Shown here: positions 17,018 through 25,538 of the stretch, piece after piece
How the letters are laid out: each line of letters starts with the position of its first letter
Numbering within the stretch: the stretch's first letter is position 1
From: Clostridium sp. OS1-26
GTDB taxonomy: Bacteria > Bacillota > Clostridia > Clostridiales > Clostridiaceae
Reading direction: 5' to 3'
Length of the DNA: 64,000 nucleotides
Assembly (NCBI RefSeq): GCF_030915445.1
Contig: NZ_CP133264.1
Span: 3,100,001 to 3,164,000 of the forward strand
The notes under the pieces: generated by a model
Told to the model about the DNA's origin: nothing
Seen by the model: the letters and a program-made list of their open reading frames with translations, nothing else
Databases searched by the model: none
Program-made: the position numbers and the translations under genes

Positions 17018-17998
17018 ATGATGTGTAAATATCTCATCCATTATTTTTCAGGTACGGGAAATACCTATCATATGGTTAAAACAATAGAAAGGGAATTAAG
17101 TAATAGAGGAAATGAAGTGGATTTATTAAATATTGAGAAATACAAGGATATAAAATTAGTTAACTATAACTTGCACATATTCTGCTTCCCGGTTTATGGC
17201 TTTGGGACTCCTTCAATTATGCTAAGATATATTTCAAGTCTTAAAGCTGAAGTGGGATGTAATGCAGCTATTGTGTGCACTTCTGCAGGAGCCGAAGGAC
17301 AATCCTTAAATCATTGCAAGTACTTGTTGAATAAGAAGGGGTTTAAGGTGTTTCTTACAGATATGGTGGTTTATACTTACAATTGGACTCAAATCTTAAA
17401 TCCGCAAAGTAAGGAAATAGAGGAACGGGTATTTAAAGATGCAGAGGCTAATGTAATAGAGATAACAAAAAAAATAATTAATAATGAAACTTACATTAAG
17501 AAAACAAATATTATAATTCTAATATTGTCATGGCTTATTTTTAGCATATTTCATAATTTAGGACGAAGAATTTTAGGTAAAACATTTATAGCAGATGATA
17601 CTTGCATCAGCTGTGGCAAGTGCAAAGATATCTGTCCTGCAAAAGTAATATATATGTATAACGGAAAACCAAGGTGGAAGAGTAATTGTGAAAGCTGTCA
17701 AAGATGTATTAATATATGTCCAAAAACATCGATTCAATTGTCAATAATAAAGTTAGCTATTTTTGTGACTTTAGAATTAGTACCAATTTTAGTAATAGTG
17801 GATATAAATAATTATATATATTATTTACCAATAATAGTAAATATGATTCTGTATTGTATAATGTTTGTGGCAAATACTATTATAGCAAATATCTTAATTT
17901 CTATAATGGAAAAGGTAGGTTTATTTAAAAAAATATTTAATATTAGCTACACTAAAAAATATAGAAGGAATATAGCAAAAGGTTTTAATATTAAATGA
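17018..17998 (+). CDS. EFR1-family flavodoxin-ferredoxin membrane protein
   Basis: In this 326-residue protein, residues 1-155 form a flavodoxin-like domain with the FMN phosphate loop SGTGNT (11-16). A membrane-associated helix (about 164-180) comes next. Two 4Fe-4S motifs follow (Cys 196/199/202/206 and 224/227/230/234), then two to three more hydrophobic helices. EFR1-family proteins are electron-transfer proteins of anaerobes without a defined partner. Translation starts at ATG after GGGGG. A 36-codon membrane ORF and a terminator follow. Confidence 0.85.
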   Translation: MMCKYLIHYFSGTGNTYHMVKTIERELSNRGNEVDLLNIEKYKDIKLVNYNLHIFCFPVYGFGTPSIMLRYISSLKAEVGCNAAIVCTSAGAEGQSLNHCKYLLNKKGFKVFLTDMVVYTYNWTQILNPQSKEIEERVFKDAEANVIEITKKIINNETYIKKTNIIILILSWLIFSIFHNLGRRILGKTFIADDTCISCGKCKDICPAKVIYMYNGKPRWKSNCESCQRCINICPKTSIQLSIIKLAIFVTLELVPILVIVDINNYIYYLPIIVNMILYCIMFVANTIIANILISIMEKVGLFKKIFNISYTKKYRRNIAKGFNIK

Positions 17999-18060
17999 AA
18001 AAAATTAACTTAACGTAAATATATTTTTTAGATATACAGTATTAAAGGTAAATGGACAAT

Positions 18061-18171
18061 ATGTATAAAAAAAGACATATAACTATAGTAAGCATTATTT
18101 TAGCAATAGGTATCATATTAGCCTTTATTGAACATTTTGTACAGCAGGTTAAATACATGATAAAGTATTAA
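18061..18171 (+). CDS. Small single-helix membrane protein (36 aa)
   Basis: The ATG at 18061 opens a 36-codon frame reading MYKKRHITIVSIILAIGIIL and then a charged tail. It has one membrane helix with positive residues before it. The ribosome site (AAAGGTAAATGGA) is weak. It lies 62 bp after the EFR1 gene and just before a strong terminator, so it is probably on the same transcript. No family is recognised. Confidence 0.4.
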   Translation: MYKKRHITIVSIILAIGIILAFIEHFVQQVKYMIKY

Positions 18172-18200
18172 AATACAAGAAATTTAGTGATAATTCATCG

Positions 18201-18230
18201 GGAGATACTTTTTGTATCTCCTTTTAATTT
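18201..18230 (+). terminator. Terminator of the tetR-efr1 operon
   Basis: GGAGATAC and GTATCTCC pair perfectly around a TTTTT loop, followed by TTTTAATTTTT. Confidence 0.85.
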
Positions 18231-18364
18231 TTCTAAGCCCTTCTTCCGTTCTTTGGTTTATTGAATCACTTAAAAATTGTTTTATTCTAACTATAGAATT
18301 TAATATTAATTACAGCTAAATATACGTCATATACAGTTAATTGCATACTATATTCATTCACACA

Positions 18365-18393
18365 TTGTATTTAAAAATATTTTTTGCTATAAT
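18365..18393 (+). promoter_or_regulatory. Promoter of the HTH-EamA operon
   Basis: TTGTAT (18365-18370), 17 bp, TATAAT (18388-18393), about 20 bases before the ATG; the leader is therefore very short. Confidence 0.7.
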
Positions 18394-18412
18394 ATAGATG
18401 AGGTGAGAATAT

Positions 18413-18856
18413 ATGGATAGTAGTATATTAAATGTTGAACAAGCAGTAGAGTTTTTAGGTGTAAGTGAAAAAACACTAATAAAATTACTTAGAGAAGAAC
18501 ATATACCGGCCAGAAAGATAGGTAGAGAATGGAGATTTAGTAAAGAGGCTTTAATAAGATGGTTGTCTTCTGGTGATTCATGCAATTATATTAATAAAGC
18601 TGAAATCTATCAGATTTCTGTGGATGAATCTGGTACATCTGAACAACTATTAGACAATATTTGCTCACATTTATCAAGCTTAAAAAGTGATAATAATATC
18701 AAACTTATTTTGAAAAAGCTTGACAAGGATGTAAGTATTCCTAAAGATGCGAGTTTAAGGATGAGTTATAAACAACAAAGAGACATTGAAAAGCTTGAAT
18801 TTAAGATATACTGGCCTCAGAGAGAAGAGTATAAAATTGATATCAATCAAAAATAG
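18413..18856 (+). CDS. Excisionase/MerR-like helix-turn-helix protein
   Basis: This 147-residue protein has an N-terminal excisionase-type winged helix: LNVEQAVEFLGVSEKTLIKL, then HIPARKIGREWRFSKEALIRW (residues 6-51). The rest is a roughly 90-residue domain of unknown kind, predicted helix plus strands. No integrase or phage gene is nearby, so it is more likely a transcription regulator than a recombination factor. It is followed after 20 bp by an EamA gene, the likely partner or target. GAGGTG precedes the ATG. Confidence 0.75.
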   Translation: MDSSILNVEQAVEFLGVSEKTLIKLLREEHIPARKIGREWRFSKEALIRWLSSGDSCNYINKAEIYQISVDESGTSEQLLDNICSHLSSLKSDNNIKLILKKLDKDVSIPKDASLRMSYKQQRDIEKLEFKIYWPQREEYKIDINQK

Positions 18857-18876
18857 ATTTTTAGGGGAGATGTTCT

Positions 18877-19308
18877 ATGAATAATATGTGGCTTGTTTAT
18901 GCACTGTTGTCAGCTGTATGCGCTTCCTTAGTTGCCATATTTGGGAAAGTAGGTCTACAATCAATAGATGCTAATACAGCTACTGCTATAAGATCAGTTG
19001 TAATGGCTGTCTTTTTAGTCATTGTAGTAGCAACCCAAGGGAGCCTAAGTAAGATACCTGAAATAATTTCAAACAAAAAGGCCATCTCATCTATATTTTT
19101 AAGTGGAATCGCAGGTGCGCTTTCCTGGTTATTTTATTTTCTAGCATTAAAATTCGGAACGGTTCCAAAGGTTGCGCCAATTGATAAGTTAAGTGTAGTT
19201 ATAGCTGCTATACTGGCTGCAGCTTTTTTGGGAGAAAAGATGAGCATGATGAATTGCACAGGTATTGGATTGATTGCTATCGGTGCAATTATAGTAGCAT
19301 TAAGCTGA
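18877..19308 (+). CDS. Half-size EamA/DMT-family transporter
   Basis: This 143-residue protein has five hydrophobic helices and one EamA unit (ALLSAVCASLVAIFGKVGLQ at the start; VAPIDKLSVVIAAILAAAFLGE near 100-121). Full DMT exporters have two units; this single-unit type is known and probably works as a dimer. It shares a transcript with the HTH gene. GGGGAG precedes the ATG. Substrate unknown. Confidence 0.85.
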   Translation: MNNMWLVYALLSAVCASLVAIFGKVGLQSIDANTATAIRSVVMAVFLVIVVATQGSLSKIPEIISNKKAISSIFLSGIAGALSWLFYFLALKFGTVPKVAPIDKLSVVIAAILAAAFLGEKMSMMNCTGIGLIAIGAIIVALS

Positions 19309-19491
19309 TATTATTTCCAATACTTTGAGCTATTCCATATATATTAAGAACTCATTATGAAGCTACAGTATGAGTTAATGACATTTGAACATAAAACTTG
19401 TATATTATAGACAAAGCATATTTATTTTATTGTAAATGTATGTAATAATAATGTATAAATAATAAATATTGTCAAGTAAAAGGAGGGGCTT

Positions 19492-19839
19492 ATGAATATC
19501 GAAAAACTTATCGAAGCAATGGGAGAAGGAGTTGGAAAACTTGTTTTTCATAAAAAAGATGGGTGTAGTAAGAAGATTAGTATTGAACAAATGAGTCCTA
19601 CAGATATATTCAAAGTAGTTTTCAATAGATTATTTAATGAAAAAAAGTACAATGAAGCAGAAAATTTAATTTTTGATGAATTAAAAGAGAATTATTCACC
19701 TGAAATATATGAGGTTGCACTTGAATTTTATAATTCATTACTTGATAAGAGTGATGAAGAGCTAAATAAAAGCAATTTTCCAAGAGAAGAAATTTATCAA
19801 GGATTAAATTCTATACAAAAGCTTAAAGATAAAGAATAG
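19492..19839 (+). CDS. DUF6483-like helical protein
   Basis: The 115-residue soluble protein is predicted helical. It has the pattern KVVFNRLFNEKKYNEAENLIFDEL and then LEFYNSLLDKSDEELNKSNFP, as in clostridial DUF6483 proteins, which look like short TPR-related helical repeats. GGAGG precedes the ATG, and the gene is monocistronic with its own terminator. Function unknown. Confidence 0.6.
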   Translation: MNIEKLIEAMGEGVGKLVFHKKDGCSKKISIEQMSPTDIFKVVFNRLFNEKKYNEAENLIFDELKENYSPEIYEVALEFYNSLLDKSDEELNKSNFPREEIYQGLNSIQKLKDKE

Positions 19840-19916
19840 TTCAACTTACCACATATATTGTAAAATACAAAACTTAGGGAAGAAATATAAACCAATTGCC
19901 CTAGTAAAGATTAAAA

Positions 19917-19951
19917 AACAGGACTTACCGTAACTAAAGTAAGTCCCTGTT
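19917..19951. terminator. Hairpin between DUF6483-like and EamA genes
   Basis: AACA-GGACTTAC pairs with GTAAGTCC-TGTT (one bulged C). It lies between convergent genes and has a weak T-run. Confidence 0.55.
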
Positions 19952-20029
19952 ATATCTTTCAATAATAATGCAAGTGAATATAATAAAAAAATAATTAATG
20001 CTGATATTGAACAAACTCCCATAAGCTAA

Positions 20030-20461
20030 TTATTTCTTATTCATTAAGATTAAACCTATAATACTTACGCAAATTCCTAAGCCATTTGTAAAAGTTATTT
20101 TAGTATTATAAACAAAAATACCAAATACAATTAACAAGATTGTCGAAATTATGCTAACATAAATAGGAGCAATGGCTATATTCCATCCACTTCTATAGAC
20201 ATATAAATATCCTATTTCTAATCCAAATGCAGATAACCCTAATACATAGCTTGCCCAATTTAGCTGTTTTAAAGAATTTGAAATGCCTAAATTTGTTGGA
20301 AATGAAATTAATGCCAATACAGAGAATATTATTGCGGTAATATATGTGATTATCATGGATATAAACGGATTTATTGATTGATTAATAGATTTTTGGCTGA
20401 TATTATATAATGCAGTTGATAAAATTGTGATTATCATGGATATATAGTACATATAATACAT
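20030..20461 (-). CDS. Half-size DMT/EmrE-like membrane transporter
   Basis: This 143-residue protein has four to five hydrophobic helices in a single EamA-like unit (YNISQKSINQSINPFISM; later WNIAIAPIYVSIISTILLIV). It is not closely related to the neighbouring EamA protein by sequence pattern. It follows the cupin gene on the same strand but an 18-bp hairpin separates them. Substrate unknown. Confidence 0.75.
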   Translation of the reverse strand: MYYMYYISMIITILSTALYNISQKSINQSINPFISMIITYITAIIFSVLALISFPTNLGISNSLKQLNWASYVLGLSAFGLEIGYLYVYRSGWNIAIAPIYVSIISTILLIVFGIFVYNTKITFTNGLGICVSIIGLILMNKK

Positions 20462-20485
20462 CCTTTCTTATATATTTTGACATGG

Positions 20486-20530
20486 TAATCATTAGAATAA
20501 AAGCCCCTGATTCTTTTATTCTAATGATTA
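20486..20530 (-). terminator. Long hairpin between the cupin and DMT genes
   Basis: The arms TAATCATTAGAATAAAAG and CTTTTATTCTAATGATTA are perfectly complementary (18 bp, 9-nt loop). There is no T-run, so it may attenuate rather than fully stop transcription into the DMT gene. Confidence 0.6.
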
Positions 20531-20542
20531 TAGATATTACAG

Positions 20543-20851
20543 TTATTTTACAATAGTGTTTTTTACTTGTAGAATAACTAATTTTTTATCTCCATTGTTT
20601 GTAAATCCGTGGCTTTCTTCATTTGGAGATAGGATTACATCATTCTCTTTAATTGAAATATCTTTGCCATCTATAGTTATTATTCCTTCACCACTAACTA
20701 CATAGAATATTTCATCTAAATTTGAATGTTTATGAGGAGTCATTGTTTCGCCTGGTTCATAGAATAAAATACCTGAGTCCATTGTACCTTCTGTAAATAG
20801 TGCTTTCCTTTTGGTTTTTTCTGTAATAGCGTTAATATTTAATATTTCCAT
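20543..20851 (-). CDS. Small cupin-domain protein
   Basis: This 102-residue protein is a single cupin barrel. Motif 1 contains HKHSNLDEIFYVVSGEG (metal ligands H, H, E near 39-47) and motif 2 has PNEESHGFTNNG with a late His. Such small cupins are metal-dependent enzymes or sensors. It is divergent from an HxlR regulator, which likely controls it. GGAG precedes the ATG. Confidence 0.85.
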   Translation of the reverse strand: MEILNINAITEKTKRKALFTEGTMDSGILFYEPGETMTPHKHSNLDEIFYVVSGEGIITIDGKDISIKENDVILSPNEESHGFTNNGDKKLVILQVKNTIVK

Positions 20852-21027
20852 AATTATGCATCTCCTTAATTTATAATACTTATTGAAATGAATTGTTAAA
20901 GTTACTATTTATGGTAAGACTACATTTTATTCTTTCATAAAAAATTTCCTCCTATGTTTTTCTGATTTACAATATTATAATATAATCGTTATTAACTTTT
21001 TACAAGAAGGCACTATTTCGTAATGCC

Positions 21028-21043
21028 CTAACTAAACAGTTAG
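21028..21043. promoter_or_regulatory. Candidate HxlR operator
   Basis: CTAACT and AGTTAG form an inverted repeat around AAAC in the 218-bp divergent gap between the cupin and hxlR genes. Confidence 0.5.
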
Positions 21044-21069
21044 TATCAATTTATATATGATGGGAGAGA

Positions 21070-21411
21070 ATGCAGATGACATGTAGTAAGTTATGTCCAA
21101 TTGAAGAGACTGTTAAACTTATTGGTCACAAGTGGAAAGTTCTTATTTTAAGAAATTTACATGACAATGGAACACAAAGATTTAATGAACTTGAGAATGG
21201 AATTAATGGGATAAGTCAAAAAATGTTAACACAGCAGCTTCGACAAATGGAAGCTGATGGATTGATTATTAGAAAAGTATATCCTGAAGTTCCGCCTAAG
21301 GTTGAATATTCTCTTTCAGAACTAGGAAGGAGTTTAAAACCAGTATTAGATTCCATGAATATTTGGGGGGGAAATTATATTAAAGCTAATAAACATCTTT
21401 ATAAGGATTAA
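21070..21411 (+). CDS. HxlR-family transcriptional regulator
   Basis: This 113-residue winged-helix protein begins CSKLCPIEETVKLIGHKWKV, the HxlR signature with a conserved Cys near the start. It continues FNELENGINGISQKMLTQQL (recognition helix) and EYSLSELGRSLKPVL. HxlR proteins often sense aldehydes or redox change through that Cys. It is divergent from the cupin-DMT pair and has its own terminator. GGGAG precedes the ATG. Confidence 0.9.
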   Translation: MQMTCSKLCPIEETVKLIGHKWKVLILRNLHDNGTQRFNELENGINGISQKMLTQQLRQMEADGLIIRKVYPEVPPKVEYSLSELGRSLKPVLDSMNIWGGNYIKANKHLYKD

Positions 21412-21430
21412 TGGAGAAATATTATCGTAA

Positions 21431-21470
21431 CTCTTACCCTAATAATACAGGTAAGAGTATTTTATTTTTT
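21431..21470 (+). terminator. Terminator of hxlR
   Basis: CTCTTACC (21431-21438) pairs with GGTAAGAG (21450-21457), followed by a T-rich tail. Confidence 0.75.
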
Positions 21471-21612
21471 GGTAGGTAATGAAATGATAGAAATAGCATT
21501 TAAAAAAGAATTGGATAAGGCAAAATCAATCTTGTGAATTATAGGTTACAATTCTGGCGAATATCATATAATGTTAGTAATCTCAAAAAATTCATGTGGA
21601 GGGAGAAATTAA

Positions 21613-22152
21613 TTGAACAGATCGTTACTGGATTTACTTAAAAAGGGCGGGTATATACTATATGCTAGGCATGGAGAAGCAACAGTAGGAGTAGATCAAC
21701 CTAATTTAAATTTTTGGAACTGTTTTACCCAAAGAAATCTTTCTGAATTGGGTAGAAGACAAGCGGTTTACTATGGACAAATTCTTCGTAATTTACAAAT
21801 TCCTATTAGTTATCCCATTATAGCTAGCCCTTTTTGTAGAACTATAGAAACGGCACAATTGGCTTTTGGAAGTGCAAATGTTCAAATAGATCCATTTTGG
21901 TTTGAAATTTATAGGTTGGATGAAAACTTGTCAAGTGCAGAACAAAAAAGAATATTAGACTCTCTTAATTCAAAATTAGAAATCAAACCGCCTCAAGGAA
22001 GTAATAAGATTATTATTGCTCACAGTTTTCCAAAAGGGATTGGGTTGGGTCAAATCCCTAACATGGGAACAGTTATTGTTAAGCCGCTGGGACAGGGACA
22101 TGGTTATGAAATCATTGATAAGTTATCCTTATCAGATCTAGCGAAGTTGTAA
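21613..22152 (+). CDS. Histidine phosphatase superfamily protein
   Basis: This 179-residue protein has the branch-1 phosphatase RHG triad (YILYARHGEATVG, residues 15-27). The second arginine is in SPFCRTIETAQLAF and the late catalytic His in IIIAHSFPKG. It begins at TTG after a strong GGAGGGAG. Members dephosphorylate small metabolites or polysaccharide precursors through a phosphohistidine. It is monocistronic. The specific substrate is unknown. Confidence 0.8.
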   Translation: MNRSLLDLLKKGGYILYARHGEATVGVDQPNLNFWNCFTQRNLSELGRRQAVYYGQILRNLQIPISYPIIASPFCRTIETAQLAFGSANVQIDPFWFEIYRLDENLSSAEQKRILDSLNSKLEIKPPQGSNKIIIAHSFPKGIGLGQIPNMGTVIVKPLGQGHGYEIIDKLSLSDLAKL

Positions 22153-22199
22153 GAAAATGAATTGTAAGCCATTTAAGTTTTTATATTAATTGACAAATG

Positions 22200-22233
22200 A
22201 GCCATAAGATACTTAAAAAAATATCTTATGGCT
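22200..22233 (+). terminator. Terminator of the histidine phosphatase gene
   Basis: AGCCATAAGATA pairs with TATCTTATGGCT (12 bp, 10-nt loop). The tail is T-rich but broken. Confidence 0.75.
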
Positions 22234-22346
22234 ATACTTATTTTACATAAATAATATTTACCTTTGTTATTTCTGCACTATTCTTTAGACTAGATTGCAT
22301 TTGTAATTTTTTGTTAGCATACTATAGCAAATATGTAATAACTTGT

Positions 22347-22362
22347 GTATAATATATTATAC
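22347..22362. promoter_or_regulatory. Palindrome upstream of the XRE-cupin gene
   Basis: GTATAATATATTATAC is a perfect 16-bp palindrome containing a TATAAT, 40 bases before the ATG. It is a candidate autoregulatory site. Confidence 0.4.
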
Positions 22363-22401
22363 ATATATTCAATATAACACACGATATTTGGAGGAAATTA
22401 T

Positions 22402-22956
22402 ATGAAAGATTTCAACTCAATAATAGGTAAAAATCTAAATAATATAAGAAAACAAAAAAATTTAAGTCTTGATAAAGTTGCTGAACTTACTGGAGTAAGC
22501 AAAGCAATGTTAGCTCAAATAGAAAAAGGCAGCTCAAATCCAACTGTATCTACTCTATGGAAAATAGCTACGGGGCTAAATGTATCCTTTTCTTATTTTA
22601 TGGAAGAAGATAATATGGGAATTGTTCATGTTTGTCACAATGATATTAAGCCTATAATAGAAAGCGATGAGAAAATGAGAGTGTTTCCTCTTTTTCCCTA
22701 TGATAATACTAGAAAATTTGAAGTATTTACTATTGAATTGGAGGCAGGGTGCAATCATCAATCTTTGCCACACAATGAAGGTATTGAAGAGTATATTATC
22801 GTTACAAGAGGACAGATGGAAGTGGAAATAGGAGCTTCAACATATAGGTTATCGTATGGAGATGCGTTAAGATATTTTGCAAACGAAACCCATTGTTATA
22901 GAAATAAAACAAATGAGACAGTGAGTTTTCAACATATAATATATTATTTAAAATAG
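22402..22956 (+). CDS. XRE-family regulator with cupin domain
   Basis: In this 184-residue protein, residues 8-65 are an XRE helix-turn-helix (LNNIRKQKNLSLDKVAELTG, SKAMLAQIEKGSSNPTVSTL). Residues 105-180 are a cupin-2 barrel (EAGCNHQSLPHNEGIEEYII, then YGDALRYFANETHCY). HTH-cupin regulators typically sense small molecules linked to amino-acid or polyamine metabolism. The frameshifted alanyl-tRNA editing gene follows 84 bp later and is its probable partner. GGAGG precedes the ATG. Confidence 0.85.
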   Translation: MKDFNSIIGKNLNNIRKQKNLSLDKVAELTGVSKAMLAQIEKGSSNPTVSTLWKIATGLNVSFSYFMEEDNMGIVHVCHNDIKPIIESDEKMRVFPLFPYDNTRKFEVFTIELEAGCNHQSLPHNEGIEEYIIVTRGQMEVEIGASTYRLSYGDALRYFANETHCYRNKTNETVSFQHIIYYLK

Positions 22957-23040
22957 AATATGTTACCTCACAATCTTTATAAGTGTAAAGGAATTGTAAG
23001 TTTATGTGAATTAAAATACACATAGAAAAGAGGTTATATA

Positions 23041-23686
23041 ATGAGTGTTAAGAAAATATTTTGGGAAAACCCTTATTTAACTGAACTTAAAGCAAAGGTA
23101 ACGAGTGTAAATAACGATGTTATTACTCTTGATCAAACAATAGCCTTTGCCTTTTCAGGAGGTCAGCAGTCTGATTCAGGGACTATAGGAGGGTATCAAA
23201 TCATAGAAGCTAAGAAGAAAGGAAAAGAAATTTTCTATACTATTGAGCAAAATCATAACTTAATATCTAATCAAGATGTCATGGTTACAATTGATTGGGA
23301 AAAAAGGTATAGATTGATGAAATTACATTTCGCAGCAGAAATTATCTTGGAATTAGTATACCAAAACTTCAATCATCCCGAAAAAATTGGAGCAAATATA
23401 ACTGTTGATAAGGCAAGAGTAGACTTCTTCTGGAATGGAAGAATTTCCTGAAATATTCCCAGAGCTTCTCAATAAAGCAAATAACATAATAAACTCAAAC
23501 TCGCATATAATAAGTGATTTTGATGACGAAGAAAATGAAAAGAGATATTGGTATATAGAAGGATTTGCAAAGGTTCCTTGTGGAGGAACGCATTTAAAGA
23601 AAACAGGAGAAATCGGTTCAATATCTTTAAAAAGAAACAATTTGGGTAGCGGTAAAGAAAGAATTGAGATATACATACAATCCTAA
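23041..23686 (+). pseudogene. AlaX-like alanyl-tRNA editing protein, frameshifted
   Basis: The first frame encodes AFSGGQQSDSGTIGG (the conserved GGQ-x-x-D segment) and KLHFAAEIILELV. The second frame, shifted by one extra base near 23444-23449, encodes the C-terminal CGGTH metal motif (PCGGTHLKKTGEIG). Joined, they make about 210 residues, the usual AlaX size. AlaX hydrolyses mischarged Ser/Gly-tRNA(Ala). The usual HxxxH is HFAAE here, so the second His ligand is missing. It follows the XRE-cupin gene. Confidence 0.8.
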
Positions 23687-23699
23687 TAACCCACTTTTA

Positions 23700-23785
23700 G
23701 TTGCTTCGCAATATTCTTATATTATAAAATTGATAAGTCCTACACTCTTGATCAAAAGAATGTAGGACTATTTATTGCTATAATA
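23700..23785 (+). repeat. Dispersed 86-bp hairpin repeat, copy 1
   Basis: It is closely similar to 39609-39694 in the same orientation. AGTCCTACA and TGTAGGACT form the outer stem, with TCTT/AAGA inside. It follows the alaX relic and could act as a terminator. Confidence 0.75.
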
Positions 23786-23918
23786 AAATTCCAATGTGAA
23801 ATAGAGGATACTTATGTAGATATAGTTTATACAGTTATAAAATAATTATATAAAAGAGGACAGCTGTCCTTTTTTTATTTTAATAGATTATTTATACTAA
23901 AAATGTGCTTTTTATAGA

Positions 23919-24634
23919 ATGGTGGCGATAAATATGAAAAAAACTTTTGACAGGAAAATAATTATGTCATTTATACGGAAATATAATTTAGAAAAAGTAC
24001 TTAAGGAAAATATTATTGAGCAGATGGAACTTATTAGTTTTAGCAAGGGAGAAGTTGTATGTAGTAATGACAGTGAATTAAGATATATGTTCTTCCTTGT
24101 TGAAGGTAAAATTAAAACATATACTCTTCATGATAATGGCAAGTCTATTCTGCTAGGATTTAGTTATCCATTAAGTGTATTGGGTGATGTTGAATTATTT
24201 ACGGACTATAATGTTATATGTAATGTGGAATCTATAGATAAATCAACATTTATAGCAATAAAAATGGAGAAATTAAGAACATATGCTTATGAGGATGCAA
24301 TTTTTCTCAAGTTTATTATAGAAAATTTAAGTAGTAAATTATATAGTACAACTAGTGCAACGTCAATAAATCTTTTATATTCTTTTGAAACTAGGCTGGC
24401 AAGTTATTTATTGTCAATGAGTAATTATAATGATAATTTATCAGATTACATAGAAATTAAAATTCCGAAATTAACTGAAATAGCACCGTTGCTCGGAACA
24501 AGCTATAGACATCTTAATAGAACAGTAAAGAGTTTATTAATAAGGATATAATACAGAAGAGAAAGTCTATGGTTATCATTAAAAACCTTGAAAAGTTAAA
24601 GGAATTATCGCAAGGAAATATTTATGAACATTAG
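23919..24634 (+). pseudogene. Crp/Fnr-family regulator (YeiL-like), frameshifted near the C-terminus
   Basis: The frame runs 210 residues: a cyclic-nucleotide-binding-like barrel (ISFSKGEVVCSNDSELRYMF, then FFLVEGKIKTYTLHDNGKSI) and most of a Crp winged helix (KLTEIAPLLGTSYRHLNRTV). It ends early at LLIRI. One added base near 24533-24543 restores LLNKDIIQKRKSMVIIKNLE and a stop at 24632-24634, giving about 238 residues. The DNA-recognition helix is intact, so the short form could still bind. The start codon is ATG at 23919 or the ATG five codons later. Confidence 0.8.
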
Positions 24635-24711
24635 TTTTAGTTAAGAAGTGTCGTAAATGTAATTTATTGTGCAATATAAATATTAAAATTATAATGGAGA
24701 GTGATATACTA

Positions 24712-25347
24712 ATGAAGTTTATAAATATAGAAAATTGGAAGAGAAAAGACCACTACAATTATTTTAAGCAACTTGATTACCCGCATTTTAATATTTGTGG
24801 AAATCTTGATATTACAAATTTTTATAAGCATATTAAAGAAAATGAACTGCCATTTTTTATATCTGTTCTATATGCTTCCACAAAGACAGCAAATAACATA
24901 AAAGAATTTAGATTTAGGATAAGAGAAGATAATGTAATTGAGCATGAAACTGTAAATCCTTCTTTTACTGTAATAACTGAAGGGGAGGTATTTAGTTTTT
25001 GCACATCAAACTTTATAGAGAAATTTAAGGATTTTAAAAATAATACGTTAAAGGAAATTGAAATGGTAAAAAATAATATAAGCATAGAAGATGAACCAGG
25101 GCGTGACGACTTGTTGTATATTACCAGTATTCCTTGGGTTTCATTTACTAACATCACTCACCCAATCCAGATGAATCCTGTTGATAGCATACCAAGAATA
25201 TCATGGGGTAAATACTTTGAAGAAGGTGATAAAATTAAGTTACCAATATCTGTACAGGCACATCATGCTTTGGTTGACGGAATACATGTTGGACAGTTCT
25301 TTAATGGCTTCCAAGAAATTTTAGATAATCCTATGAAGTATCTATAA
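24712..25347 (+). CDS. Chloramphenicol acetyltransferase family protein (CatA-like)
   Basis: About 211 residues begin MKFINIENWKRKDHYNYF, the typical CAT start. The active-site motif is VQAHHALVDGIHVGQFF near the end, with catalytic His in HHxxxDG. Also typical are the SIPWVSFTNITHP segment and RISWGKYF. CATs are trimeric acetyl-CoA-dependent O-acetyltransferases. I chose ATG 24712 because of its GGAGAG and homology start; an upstream in-frame ATG adds 15 unlike residues. Whether chloramphenicol is the substrate is not shown by sequence. Confidence 0.85.
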   Translation: MKFINIENWKRKDHYNYFKQLDYPHFNICGNLDITNFYKHIKENELPFFISVLYASTKTANNIKEFRFRIREDNVIEHETVNPSFTVITEGEVFSFCTSNFIEKFKDFKNNTLKEIEMVKNNISIEDEPGRDDLLYITSIPWVSFTNITHPIQMNPVDSIPRISWGKYFEEGDKIKLPISVQAHHALVDGIHVGQFFNGFQEILDNPMKYL

Positions 25348-25372
25348 ACAGAATTCTTGGCTTCAGGTGGAG

Positions 25373-25499
25373 TTTTGATTCCCCCAAAATATAGAGGCTG
25401 GTAGTATGACTACCAGTCTTTTTGTTTATGTAATACTTTATGTTTCTTGTAATAAATTGTATAATTTAACTATTAAAAAATGCAGATTAGTATCAAAAT
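25373..25499 (+). repeat. Dispersed terminator-promoter repeat, copy 2
   Basis: It is nearly identical to 2088-2212. Its hairpin (CTGGTAG 25398-25404 / CTACCAG 25410-25416, then T-run) ends the cat transcript. Its TATAAT (25460-25465) lies 79 bp before grpB and could drive that gene. Confidence 0.75.
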
Positions 25500-25538
25500 G
25501 CGAAATAAAGAAATTTATATTTTATTTAGGGGGTTACT

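Noticed and set aside
18413-18856. Excisionase-like HTH protein as a sign of a prophage or integrative element
   Set aside because: No integrase, attachment repeat or phage gene is nearby; the HTH pairs with an EamA transporter gene instead.
21485-21538. 17-codon ORF after the hxlR terminator
   Set aside because: It is short, with a weak ribosome site and no recognisable product; it may be the remnant of a start region.
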